Shown: piece by piece, positions 27,147 to 33,839 of the stretch
Position numbering within the stretch: the first letter of the stretch is position 1
Layout of the letters: each line of letters begins with the position of its first letter
Origin: a virus
Direction: 5' to 3' (one strand)
IMG/VR virus record: IMGVR_UViG_3300013006_000063
Location: 1-39,759 of that record
DNA length: 39,759 bases
The notes under the pieces: model-generated
Databases searched by the model: none
What the model saw: only the letters and a program-made list of their open reading frames with translations
What the model was told of the DNA's origin: nothing
Program-made: the position numbers and the translations under genes

Positions 27147-28726
27147 TGTTACCTACGAACCCACAATCACTAACTGTCGCAGATAGAACTGTTTTAGATA
27201 ATCTAAAACAACAAGGCGATCAAATAAATCGCCAGACTAAAGTCTTGGAAACTTTGATAGATAAAGTAACAAGGCAGATGAGATCTGATGAAAGATTGGA
27301 AAAGGGAAGTAAAAAAGACAAGACAGAAATTAAAGGTGACACCAGAGTAAAAGATGTTCCGGGTGTAGCATTTGATAAGTTTTCGGATAGTTTAAACGAA
27401 TTTATTACGGGTATGTTTAAGGAAAATAAAGCAAAACCTATAGATAAATCCAAAGAACCATCATTAAATAATAAAGATAAAACATCAAAAGATGAAAAAG
27501 ACGTATTGAAAAATATACTGAATAATATGGTAACAACATCTAAGTATCAGGAACAGATGTTAGAGCATACCAAAGCATTACAAACTATTGCTGACAAAAC
27601 ATTTGTTAGTATAAATGATTTAAAAGATAATCTTCAAAATGCAGAACAACCTGAAAATAATACTACAATAGAAGATACTGAAAAGCCAAAAGCAGATAAA
27701 AAAGAAAACAATAATAAAAAGTTAAAAATTGACTCCGACAAATTAAAACCTACACTAATGGCATCAAACGATACTGCATTTACTGCAGCAAATGATGAGA
27801 CTAAATTTACTGAGAAAAAATTACCTGATTCTATAGGCGTATCTGTAGGAAAAAATTTAAAACCGCAATTTGATGTATTAGGAAAAACTCTAAAGGATAG
27901 TTTAGCAGAGGGATTTGATCAATTAGATGAATCTATTTCTAATTTAAATGGTATAGGTATACCTCCAGTAATACCTATACCTCCAGTAATCCCACCACCT
28001 GTCGCACCGGCAGGTGCCGGTGTTGCTACCGCAGCAGCTGCAAGCACAGCTGCAGCTGCCGGGGCAACAACTGGATTAAAGAGTACCGCAGGCAATGTAT
28101 TAAAGGGTGCCGGAATATTAGGCGCGGGGTTTGTACTAGGTGAGCAGTTATTTGGTACCAGCGATGAGGAACTTGCTACACTAAGAGCGGCAGATGAAAA
28201 GAAAAAGGGCACACGAGCGCAAGTTCGAGCAGATGATAATAGGATAGAAAGCGCAGAATCTGAAAGAAATGCGGCAGATAAAAAGACGGGCGGAAGATAT
28301 ACTGAAGGTAGATTGCAGAGAAGAGCAGATAAAATAGATCCAAATGCTCTCAAATGGGCGCAAAAATATTATAATGATCCTAATATGCAAGATCCAGATT
28401 ATCTATCTTTACCTAAAAATAAAGAGATTTTGGATTATTTAGAAAAGAATCAAAATTATATTTCAAATAATCCCGACTTTAATATAAAAAATGTTAAACC
28501 AAAGACAAATGATAAAATGGGAATGATGGACGACGTTACGAATCAACGAACCGAACTAGCGGCAAACGGTAGTACACAGGGTGCGCCTGTTATTATAAAC
28601 AATACTAATAATAGTGTAACAGATTCGGGGTCTTCTATAGCATTTGCTTCTGCTAGACCTAGAACTACATCCACATCGGTAAATGATTATTTTAGACACA
28701 ATGCTAGATTGTTTGATGCCGCATAA
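27146..28726 (+). CDS. Tape-measure or hub protein candidate (gp29-like by position)
   Basis: A 526-residue, mostly helical protein with a charged low-complexity N-terminal half (many Lys, Asp, Glu, Asn; heptad-like stretches such as LDNLKQQGDQINRQTKVLET). A Pro-rich linker (IPPVIPIPPVIPPPVAP, about 275-291) leads into an Ala/Gly-rich hydrophobic segment (about 293-340, AAAASTAAAAGATTG...GAGILGAGFVLGEQLFG). The C-terminal region includes APVIINNTNNSV and ends FRHNARLFDAA. T4 tape measure gp29 has 590 residues. Length, helicity, hydrophobic patch and place right after the frameshifting gp26 fit a tape measure, but no sequence motif proves it. Confidence 0.5.
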   Translation: MLPTNPQSLTVADRTVLDNLKQQGDQINRQTKVLETLIDKVTRQMRSDERLEKGSKKDKTEIKGDTRVKDVPGVAFDKFSDSLNEFITGMFKENKAKPIDKSKEPSLNNKDKTSKDEKDVLKNILNNMVTTSKYQEQMLEHTKALQTIADKTFVSINDLKDNLQNAEQPENNTTIEDTEKPKADKKENNNKKLKIDSDKLKPTLMASNDTAFTAANDETKFTEKKLPDSIGVSVGKNLKPQFDVLGKTLKDSLAEGFDQLDESISNLNGIGIPPVIPIPPVIPPPVAPAGAGVATAAAASTAAAAGATTGLKSTAGNVLKGAGILGAGFVLGEQLFGTSDEELATLRAADEKKKGTRAQVRADDNRIESAESERNAADKKTGGRYTEGRLQRRADKIDPNALKWAQKYYNDPNMQDPDYLSLPKNKEILDYLEKNQNYISNNPDFNIKNVKPKTNDKMGMMDDVTNQRTELAANGSTQGAPVIINNTNNSVTDSGSSIAFASARPRTTSTSVNDYFRHNARLFDAA

Positions 28727-28732
28727 GTAAAA

Positions 28733-28750
28733 ACCCCGCCGAAGCGGGGT
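28733..28750 (-). terminator. Intrinsic terminator after gp32
   Basis: On the minus strand a 7-bp stem ACCCCGC/GCGGGGT closes an extra-stable C(TTCG)G tetraloop and is followed by a T run, 20 bases past the gp32 stop. On the plus strand the same hairpin lies 7 bases after the tape-measure gene but lacks a good T run, so it may act weakly in that direction too. Confidence 0.9.
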
Positions 28751-28769
28751 CTAATTAAAAGAAGATATT

Positions 28770-29699
28770 TTAATCTTCAGCTAATTTTGCGAAGTAGGAC
28801 AATGACTCTTCGTCATCTTCAAAGTCTACTTCTTTAGCAGGCGCCTTGACAGGTGCCTTTTCTGTCTTTGGTGCAAAGCTTTGCTTTGGAGCTGATACTT
28901 GTTCGCCAAGATCAATTTCTTCAGCACGCTTACCAGGAACAGCTCCACCATTCAATCCCATAACCATTTCGAATTTCTTCTTTAAATCGTCATAAGACTT
29001 AAAATGCTTTTCATCCAAAAACTGTGTCAATGAATGTTGCTTAGCCCAGATTTTCTCAATATCAGCATCATCTTCAGCAATATTACTTGCTGCTTCGAAT
29101 TCTGACTTATCATAATTACGATATCCTTCAACTTGACGGATCTTCAATTTGAAGTTGGCACCTTCCCAGAAGTCAAACACATTGATTGGTTTTTCATCTT
29201 GGAATTGTGGCTCAGCCATGTCCTTAATCTTATCAAAGATCTTCTTACCAAATTTATAAAGGAATACTTTACCTTCATTCTCTGGATGAGCTGGATCCTT
29301 AACAATAAGGATGTTGGTTGTGTAACTTAGCTTGCGCTTTTGTTTACGAGCAATTTCTTTATTTGCCTCAGAACCAGAGTTCCAAAGTTCTGTGTTATAT
29401 TCAGATATAGGATCTGCTTTACCTACAGAAGTTAAAGAATTTTCGATGTACCATTTTCCACCTGGACCTTGGAATCCATGATTCCAAACTCTAACCCAAG
29501 GCAAATCTTCGCCTTTAGGTGCAGGTAAAAATCTCAAGACAGCATAACCGTTGCCTGCTTTGTCTACTTCTGGAGACCAGAAGCGATCATCTGCGCCACG
29601 TGATTCTGCTTGGGGGTTTGCGATCTTTTCTACCTCTTTCATGAGGGAGTCAAATCCGCCGCGGGATTTTCTTAGATCAGATAGTGATGTGAATGCCAT
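28770..29699 (-). CDS. gp32: Single-stranded DNA-binding protein gp32
   Basis: A 309-residue protein (T4 gp32: 301). It has an N-terminal cooperative-binding segment with LRKS (residues 9-12), then the OB core with FLPAPKGEDLPWVRVWNHGF, GGKWYIENSLTSVGK, KRKLSYTTNILIVKDPAHPE and EGKVFLYKFGKKIFDKIKDM. The C-terminal tail is acidic with a hydrophobic end (DFEDDEESLSYFAKLAED) for partner binding. gp32 coats replication and recombination intermediates and recruits gp59. The zinc loop of T4 gp32 aligns with residues 85-102 here, but the whole protein contains no cysteine. A strong terminator follows, fitting a highly expressed single gene. Confidence 0.95.
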   Translation of the reverse strand: MAFTSLSDLRKSRGGFDSLMKEVEKIANPQAESRGADDRFWSPEVDKAGNGYAVLRFLPAPKGEDLPWVRVWNHGFQGPGGKWYIENSLTSVGKADPISEYNTELWNSGSEANKEIARKQKRKLSYTTNILIVKDPAHPENEGKVFLYKFGKKIFDKIKDMAEPQFQDEKPINVFDFWEGANFKLKIRQVEGYRNYDKSEFEAASNIAEDDADIEKIWAKQHSLTQFLDEKHFKSYDDLKKKFEMVMGLNGGAVPGKRAEEIDLGEQVSAPKQSFAPKTEKAPVKAPAKEVDFEDDEESLSYFAKLAED

Positions 29700-29743
29700 A
29701 ATTTGCCTTTCGTATTAGCGGTGTATAAATTGTATGTTTAGTA

Positions 29744-29932
29744 TTAACGTCGTTTGATTTTGAGTACTGTCGCATAATCATAATCTAACTCTCCATTGTC
29801 ATCATCTAATCTCTTAGCTGATGCAATATTATATATAAGATTCTTATGCTTGTCTATAGCATTTTTCTTCTTAATTGCCCGAAACTTTGTTTCTTTGTCC
29901 CGTTCGGTTTCATTATATCTTTTCTTGCCCAT
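29744..29932 (-). CDS. Small basic protein upstream of gp32, unknown
   Basis: A 62-residue, highly charged protein (MGKKRYNETERDKETKFRAI... ending KIKRR). The basic N-terminal half suggests RNA or DNA contact, and the acidic middle (RLDDDNGELDYDYA) suggests a partner surface. Small proteins of this look are common beside gp32 in T4-like aquatic phages, but I know no function. It is in the same orientation as the gp33-gp59 unit and probably read with it. Confidence 0.6.
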   Translation of the reverse strand: MGKKRYNETERDKETKFRAIKKKNAIDKHKNLIYNIASAKRLDDDNGELDYDYATVLKIKRR

Positions 29933-29954
29933 TTTGAAATTTTAAGAACTCCTA

Positions 29955-30170
29955 TCAATTATCTTTCTCTGACGAAACTGCAATGAATGGCCAATGAGAG
30001 ACCTTGCGGGTAACGTCTGCTTGATTATATGCCAATTTTACCAGATACCTTTGAGTCTCTTTTAATGACTCAATAGTTTGTCCTAATAATTCCCTGGTCA
30101 CTTCAATCTCTTTCTCAAGACGCAGAATCTTCTGCGATGTTATGTCCAATTCTTCGTCTAAGTATTCCAT
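29955..30170 (-). CDS. Small coiled-coil protein overlapping gp59, unknown
   Basis: A 71-residue protein if started at the ATG at 30,170, which has AAGGA 8 bases upstream. The frame stays open back to a TTG at 30,188, but that start has no ribosome site. Residues about 10-50 form a regular heptad helix (LDITSQKILRLEKEIEVTRE LL...), and the C-terminus is less ordered. The first 56 bases overlap the 3' end of gp59 in another frame. The family is not recognised. A dimeric helper of the replication module is possible. Confidence 0.55.
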   Translation of the reverse strand: MEYLDEELDITSQKILRLEKEIEVTRELLGQTIESLKETQRYLVKLAYNQADVTRKVSHWPFIAVSSEKDN

Positions 30171-30744
30171 TAAACTTTTCCTTATCAAACTGTAAAAATG
30201 GTTTATATTTTCTTATCAGTCTTGATATATCTGGCCACATAATGTCATTACTGAGGTCTGTGTCAAAGTGCATTAGAAAAGGATTAATTTTTTCTAATAT
30301 AACTAAAGTTTCCAGTGTTATCGTTTTTCTAAGAAATGCTTTAATTATATATGGATGCTGTGCTTTTGTGATTTTAAAAGCATCATCAAAATGTTTGTTA
30401 TCTGATTCAAGATCCTCTATTAAGTTATCCAAATCGTTAGTGAAAATATAGGATAGACTTTCTATTCGTTTTTTCCATTCGGCATAGCGATCACTTGCTT
30501 CAGAATCAAATAAGCCTCCCCAACGATCTCCCGATGTAAAATTAGCAACTAGGAAATTAGCTACTTCTTCATCTGAATATGTCTTGGATACTTTTTTAAT
30601 TGAATATAAGTCTTTGCGTTTTGCGAAAGCTTGTCGGCTTGCTCTTACTTTACCTCTCTGAGCAATAACATCATAATTTTCGGTAGTAAAATGTAACTTC
30701 AAAGCAATATACATTTTATACACTGAGTATTCATCCATAATCAC
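30115..30744 (-). CDS. gp59: Helicase loader gp59
   Basis: A 209-residue helical protein (T4 gp59: 217). The N-terminal block EYSVYKMYIALKLHFTTENY followed by DVI and KRKDLYSIKKVSKTYSDEEV parallels T4 gp59 (KSVYKLYLMIKQHMNGKYDV, KRRDKYFFQKLSEKY). NFLVANFTSGDRWGGLFDSE matches FISNLVANQDAWIGDISDAD. gp59 loads the gp41 helicase onto gp32-coated forks. Two starts are possible: GTG at 30,744, which overlaps the gp33 stop (GTGA), or ATG at 30,738, which fits the family N-terminus better. It is coupled to gp33. Confidence 0.9.
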   Translation of the reverse strand: MIMDEYSVYKMYIALKLHFTTENYDVIAQRGKVRASRQAFAKRKDLYSIKKVSKTYSDEEVANFLVANFTSGDRWGGLFDSEASDRYAEWKKRIESLSYIFTNDLDNLIEDLESDNKHFDDAFKITKAQHPYIIKAFLRKTITLETLVILEKINPFLMHFDTDLSNDIMWPDISRLIRKYKPFLQFDKEKFNGILRRRIGHNIAEDSAS

Positions 30745-31007
30745 AGGGGTAACTTCCCTCTCTTTTTAAAATAGTTGCCGTCTTCTGCTTCTATTTGTAC
30801 TTTGTCTTTTAACGATTGGTTTATTAATTTCGATATTGATTCAACGTCTATATCTACTTCATCACAATATTGAATTATTGCCTCCATATAACTAATGTCC
30901 TGTGCCGCAACTTTTCCTTCTATATAAAGTGAAAATTCGTTTGGGGATCTAAACTTTTTAGTTATGATTAAACTATCTGTTAAGATGTATTGTAATTCTT
31001 CACTCAT
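30741..31007 (-). CDS. gp33: Late-transcription coactivator gp33
   Basis: An 88-residue protein (T4 gp33: 112). The core SYMEAIIQYCDEVDIDVESI, then SKLINQSLKDKVQIEAEDGN and the ending GKLPL, is the family pattern that binds the RNA polymerase beta flap and the sliding clamp to activate TATAAATA promoters. Its presence agrees with the late-promoter boxes at 24,532, 24,555 and 37,729. A ribosome site (CCAGGAA) and a consensus sigma70 promoter precede it. It is the first gene of the gp33-gp59 unit. Confidence 0.9.
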   Translation of the reverse strand: MSEELQYILTDSLIITKKFRSPNEFSLYIEGKVAAQDISYMEAIIQYCDEVDIDVESISKLINQSLKDKVQIEAEDGNYFKKRGKLPL

Positions 31008-31042
31008 ACTTTTTCCTGGGGCCTACCGTAATTGCATTTTAT

Positions 31043-31071
31043 ATTATAACAGCAAAAGACTGAATTGTCAA
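31043..31071 (-). promoter_or_regulatory. Consensus sigma70 promoter for gp33-gp59
   Basis: The minus strand reads TTGACA (31,071-31,066), a 17-base spacer and TATAAT (31,048-31,043), both boxes perfect. It starts 9 bases after the bilin reductase stop and fires into gp33, which gives an early start for the late activator. Confidence 0.9.
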
Positions 31072-31079
31072 TACTATTA

Positions 31080-31775
31080 TTAAACAATTTCAGGAAACAA
31101 ACAGTCTTGAATAAACACCTGTACGTCTTCTTCTGAAAGTCCTAAACTAACCATAACTTTGGGTGTATGTGGATTTTTCTTTTGATTCTCACAATAGAAG
31201 TTTTGTGATTCTGAGGTGTTGTTGGTAGTGTTATTAGTTTCTGCAACTGTTTTCAAGTAATGATTAACTAGGATATGTGCGAAGCTTGTAAGTTGCGTTA
31301 ATTCGTTTTCGTCACTGACATTACCCGCGGCAACCATGTGTTCGCTGAAGATGAGTTCTGCCCACTCTGGTAGTTTGCGCTTTTTATTCCATTCATAGCG
31401 ACCAACTTCTTCACCAAAGTACTCTATCATAGGATGTTCCATATCACCTGTTGGACTATAATCAATAAAACAACCAGTGATCTTGTTCTTGCCCGCAATA
31501 ACATCAAATCCAAAAATAGGCGCAGGATTGTGGGTATGAGGAAATACACAACAATGCATCATCCAAAGACCCTTGGTTTCTCTGGCATCAACAACATCAA
31601 CGTGTGCCCTGCGATAAGATTCGCTGGTCCAAACACGATTAACCCAACCTGGCTGATTAAATCTATTCATGCCTGGTTCAAATACTTCTTTACCTGTTGC
31701 ATTGAAACTTTTTTCTAATAGATGTTGTATTTCTATTAAAGTATCCCATACCCTACTCTGTTGAATTTCAATCAT
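31080..31775 (-). CDS. pcyX: Ferredoxin-dependent bilin reductase, PcyX-like
   Basis: A 231-residue protein of the HY2/FDBR family (PcyA: ~248). It has AHVDVV (D60), MMHCCVFP (H74), IFGFDVIAG (D91) and the C-terminal pattern QNFYCENQKKN...T...LGLSEEDVQVFIQDCLFPEI. Aligning by eye with PcyA, H74 and D91 match catalytic His88 and Asp105, while PcyA Glu76, needed for the 18-vinyl reduction, is Asp60. That change is what I recall for the phage enzyme PcyX, which makes phycoerythrobilin rather than phycocyanobilin. The enzyme takes electrons from ferredoxin and uses biliverdin. Its start overlaps the heme oxygenase gene by 8 bases. The exact product is not provable from sequence. Confidence 0.85.
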   Translation of the reverse strand: MIEIQQSRVWDTLIEIQHLLEKSFNATGKEVFEPGMNRFNQPGWVNRVWTSESYRRAHVDVVDARETKGLWMMHCCVFPHTHNPAPIFGFDVIAGKNKITGCFIDYSPTGDMEHPMIEYFGEEVGRYEWNKKRKLPEWAELIFSEHMVAAGNVSDENELTQLTSFAHILVNHYLKTVAETNNTTNNTSESQNFYCENQKKNPHTPKVMVSLGLSEEDVQVFIQDCLFPEIV

Positions 31776-32304
31776 TGTAATCTTTTATCATCTCAATATT
31801 ATGTTTAAATGCTATAATAGATTCATCTGCTAAAGATATATCTAATTTAGACCTTACTGCTCTCACAAGTGACGGGATATCCTCAAACTTATACAAATGA
31901 CCGTTGCCGGGAGTTAACTTAGCCAGTTGTTGTCCTCCGAACATATCTCCCATGTGTCTGACATATACATGGGCCAATAACTTCTTAGGATCATCTTTAA
32001 TACTATCTAAATATTGTAGATATCTAAGAGTGGACTCGTTGATTGTAAATACAGTAGTACCGATATCCTCACAAAGTTCCATCCAATCTTTTTGCACGGC
32101 ATCTGCTCTTTTAAGATTTTCTATTCCCTCAAATAAAGCATGGTTGTTAGATAATATTTCCATCAGACCATATACATGAGTTAATTGATATATGTAACTT
32201 GTGTATTTGCCTTTATCTACATTACCAGCAAATACGGATTTTATAAATGGCTGAGATTCTGCTTCTGCATGGACATCAGCTGTCAATTCTTTTAATGTGC
32301 TCAA
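31768..32304 (-). CDS. ho1: Heme oxygenase
   Basis: A 178-residue helical protein of the biliverdin-forming heme oxygenase family, a little shorter than cyanobacterial HO1 (~240). The proximal heme ligand is H12 in LTADVHAEAESQPFIKSVF. The distal helix motif is GDMFGGQ (residues 119-125, family GD(L/M)SGGQ), preceded by AHVYVRHM. It opens heme to biliverdin, CO and iron using ferredoxin, and so supplies substrate to the reductase encoded directly after it. It overlaps both neighbours (4 and 8 bases), so the three genes form one operon. The family's main catalytic residues are present. Confidence 0.93.
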   Translation of the reverse strand: MSTLKELTADVHAEAESQPFIKSVFAGNVDKGKYTSYIYQLTHVYGLMEILSNNHALFEGIENLKRADAVQKDWMELCEDIGTTVFTINESTLRYLQYLDSIKDDPKKLLAHVYVRHMGDMFGGQQLAKLTPGNGHLYKFEDIPSLVRAVRSKLDISLADESIIAFKHNIEMIKDYND

Positions 32305-32978
32305 TTTGTTTTCCTTGAATTTGCAGCTGTGCCAATATATGGTCTATGATCCCATTTATAGTCACGGTAATTGCCGTTCTTATCCACATAGTGTAAAAAT
32401 GCCTGTGTTTGTCTTTGACCTAGATATGCGTCACGCCAATGGCTTAACGTATCACCTTTATAAACAATAAGGTCACCCGGATATAAGTAGATTGCCTTTT
32501 TCTCACCAGTTAAAGTCTCGAACCAAATTTCCCATGGTTCTTCATCGATAGAAATATTAATAGTTGAGGAAAATTGGCAACTTGGTCTATCTTTATGTAT
32601 AGCCATTGTTGCACCATTGTAATATATCCTGGCGTATGTGTATGTGGGATATAACTTCTTACCTGTTATCTCTTCCATGAGAGGTTGAAGTTGAATAGAT
32701 AATGCTTCGAACGGCAAAGCGGAATAGTAAGAAAAACTGTTGGGTATTTGGCTATCATTAAATGCAAATTTATCATCTTCACTTTTTCCGTTTGCCATGT
32801 ATTGTAATTTGCGCAATAACTCAAACTCTAAATCTAGATGTACAAGTTGGGATTCAGGAAGTACACCTCGTACAACCTCATATAAATCTGTAGCAAAACT
32901 CGCTTCATCTGATATTGCTAGTTCGCCTAGACCATTTACATCTGCGAATACAAACTTATCATCTGTTTTTGTTTTCAT
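32301..32978 (-). CDS. 2-oxoglutarate/Fe(II)-dependent oxygenase
   Basis: A 225-residue protein with the prolyl-4-hydroxylase-like double-stranded beta-helix. Iron ligands are H128-x-D130 (AIHKDRPSCQFSSTI) and H180 (DTLSHWRD). R189 (GQRQTQAFLHYV) is the 2-oxoglutarate ligand, and LYPGDLIVYKGD precedes the distal His. Enzymes of this type are frequent in T4-like aquatic phages, and their substrates are mostly unknown. It is the first gene of the unit that continues with heme oxygenase and bilin reductase (4-base overlap), so a link to the bilin pathway is possible but unproven. Confidence 0.9.
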   Translation of the reverse strand: MKTKTDDKFVFADVNGLGELAISDEASFATDLYEVVRGVLPESQLVHLDLEFELLRKLQYMANGKSEDDKFAFNDSQIPNSFSYYSALPFEALSIQLQPLMEEITGKKLYPTYTYARIYYNGATMAIHKDRPSCQFSSTINISIDEEPWEIWFETLTGEKKAIYLYPGDLIVYKGDTLSHWRDAYLGQRQTQAFLHYVDKNGNYRDYKWDHRPYIGTAANSRKTN

Positions 32979-32997
32979 ACTATTATCCTAAAATTTA

Positions 32998-33025
32998 TTA
33001 TTGGCTTTTAAGGATATGCCAATAA
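32998..33025 (-). terminator. Probable terminator or attenuator after the barrel gene
   Basis: An 8-bp stem TTATTGGC/GCCAATAA with a 12-base loop lies 12 bases past the stop of the outer-membrane protein gene on the minus strand and is followed by TAAATTTT. It is AT-rich and moderately strong. Some read-through into the oxygenase operon is expected, as no other clear promoter is seen there. Confidence 0.55.
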
Positions 33026-33036
33026 ACCTTTTGATA

Positions 33037-33582
33037 TTAGAATCCGCGTGTATATGCGAAGCCAACAACCTTTTGGTTGCTATCACCCTTAACACGGTCA
33101 TACTTAGCAGTAATAGTATCGACTTTGCTCAAAGCATAAGACAATGCATAACGTGCTGTTTGAGTTTGGTCATTGTTCTGTGAACCATTAAAGGCCGAAC
33201 GGAAACGATAACCAACTTTAGCTGTCACACCAGAAAGACCTGGAACTGCTGCAGCAATACCTGGCTCAACTGAATAATATGCGAAGTCTGTAGTATTAGA
33301 ATACTTTTGACCCACAGCAGTGCGAGCATACAATCCAATAGGACCGTTAACTGTTGCGCCTGCTTCTAAGCGTGTGCTCAAAGCACTAGTGCCTTCTGTT
33401 TGTGCATTTGCAAAAGATACATCGCCAGCAAAGCCGCCGAAGTCTTTCTTAACGCCTAAAACATATTGCTGTTGAGCTGCTGCACCTGCATTGTTGATAT
33501 GTTGCGCTTCTAAAGTAACGCTATCTGCTGCATATGCAAAACCGCTTACTGCAACTAATGTTGCAATTGCTAACTTTTTCAT
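33037..33582 (-). CDS. Outer-membrane beta-barrel protein with signal peptide
   Basis: A 181-residue protein with a clean signal peptide (MKKLAIATLVAVSGFAYA, cut likely before ADS at about 19). Alternating hydrophobic strands follow (YVLGVKKDF, FAGDVSFANAQ, STRLEAGATVN, IGLYARTAVGQKY, FAYYSVEPGIAAAV, GVTAKVGYRFRS, ARYALSYALSKV, TITAKYDRVKG, KVVGFAYTRGF). The protein ends in an aromatic residue (F), the mark for outer-membrane assembly. About eight strands fit a small OmpA/opacity-type barrel. It is less AT-rich and uses more GCA/GCT-Ala than its neighbours, suggesting transfer from a bacterial host. Roles could be envelope change or receptor masking; none is proven. AAGGAG precedes the ATG. 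Confidence 0.8.
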   Translation of the reverse strand: MKKLAIATLVAVSGFAYAADSVTLEAQHINNAGAAAQQQYVLGVKKDFGGFAGDVSFANAQTEGTSALSTRLEAGATVNGPIGLYARTAVGQKYSNTTDFAYYSVEPGIAAAVPGLSGVTAKVGYRFRSAFNGSQNNDQTQTARYALSYALSKVDTITAKYDRVKGDSNQKVVGFAYTRGF

Positions 33583-33607
33583 AAAACTCCTTTTTAAATT
33601 TAAAAAT

Positions 33608-33638
33608 GGTTGGTTATTCTGTTACGAGGAAACCAACC
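33608..33638 (-). terminator. Hairpin at the 3' end of the tmRNA unit
   Basis: An 8-bp stem GGTTGGTT/AACCAACC with a 15-base loop, followed on the minus strand by ATTTTTA. It may be both the last helix of the coding piece and a transcription stop before the barrel gene, whose ribosome site begins about 15 bases later. Confidence 0.6.
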
Positions 33639-33655
33639 GAAACCCTAAGCAGTGT

Positions 33656-33688
33656 TTAGGCTGCTAATGCGAACTGTTCGTCGTTTGC
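33656..33688 (-). other. tmRNA tag reading frame, ANDEQFALAA
   Basis: GCA AAC GAC GAA CAG TTC GCA TTA GCA GCC TAA codes ANDEQFALAA and a stop. The resume codon GCA follows the conserved context CGTAAAC. The stop lies inside helix H5 (CCTAA/TTAGG, 33,660-33,656 with 33,648-33,644), as in standard tmRNA. The ALAA end is the ClpXP/ClpAP recognition type. Confidence 0.95.
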
Positions 33689-33772
33689 GTTTACGTTGTT
33701 TTAGTTTTAACATCTACTCTGATGTGCTGTCCACTCTGTTACTCTTTGCCCTGTCGAATCTAGGTCAGCCCC

Positions 33773-33839
33773 ATCAAAAGTACATAATCCCCGCTAGAGC
33801 CCTAAGAGGTTTCTTTCATCTAGGACAACTATGTACTTA
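33773..33839 (-). other. Intervening spacer of the permuted tmRNA precursor
   Basis: 67 bases separate the CCA end of the acceptor piece from the 5' G of the coding piece. A perfect 9-bp helix, AAGTACATA (33,838-33,830) with TATGTACTT (33,786-33,778), would sit on top of the acceptor stem and place both processing sites next to each other, as expected for maturation by RNase P at the 5' end and 3' trimming. Confidence 0.88.

Noticed and set aside
27919-28353. Minus-strand open frame of 144 codons inside the tape-measure candidate
   Set aside because: It is antisense to a Pro/Ala-rich coding stretch, which keeps the opposite frame open by composition; no ribosome site or neighbour in that direction.
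30171-30188. Upstream TTG start for the small coiled-coil gene
   Set aside because: No ribosome site; the ATG at 30,170 has AAGGA at good distance.
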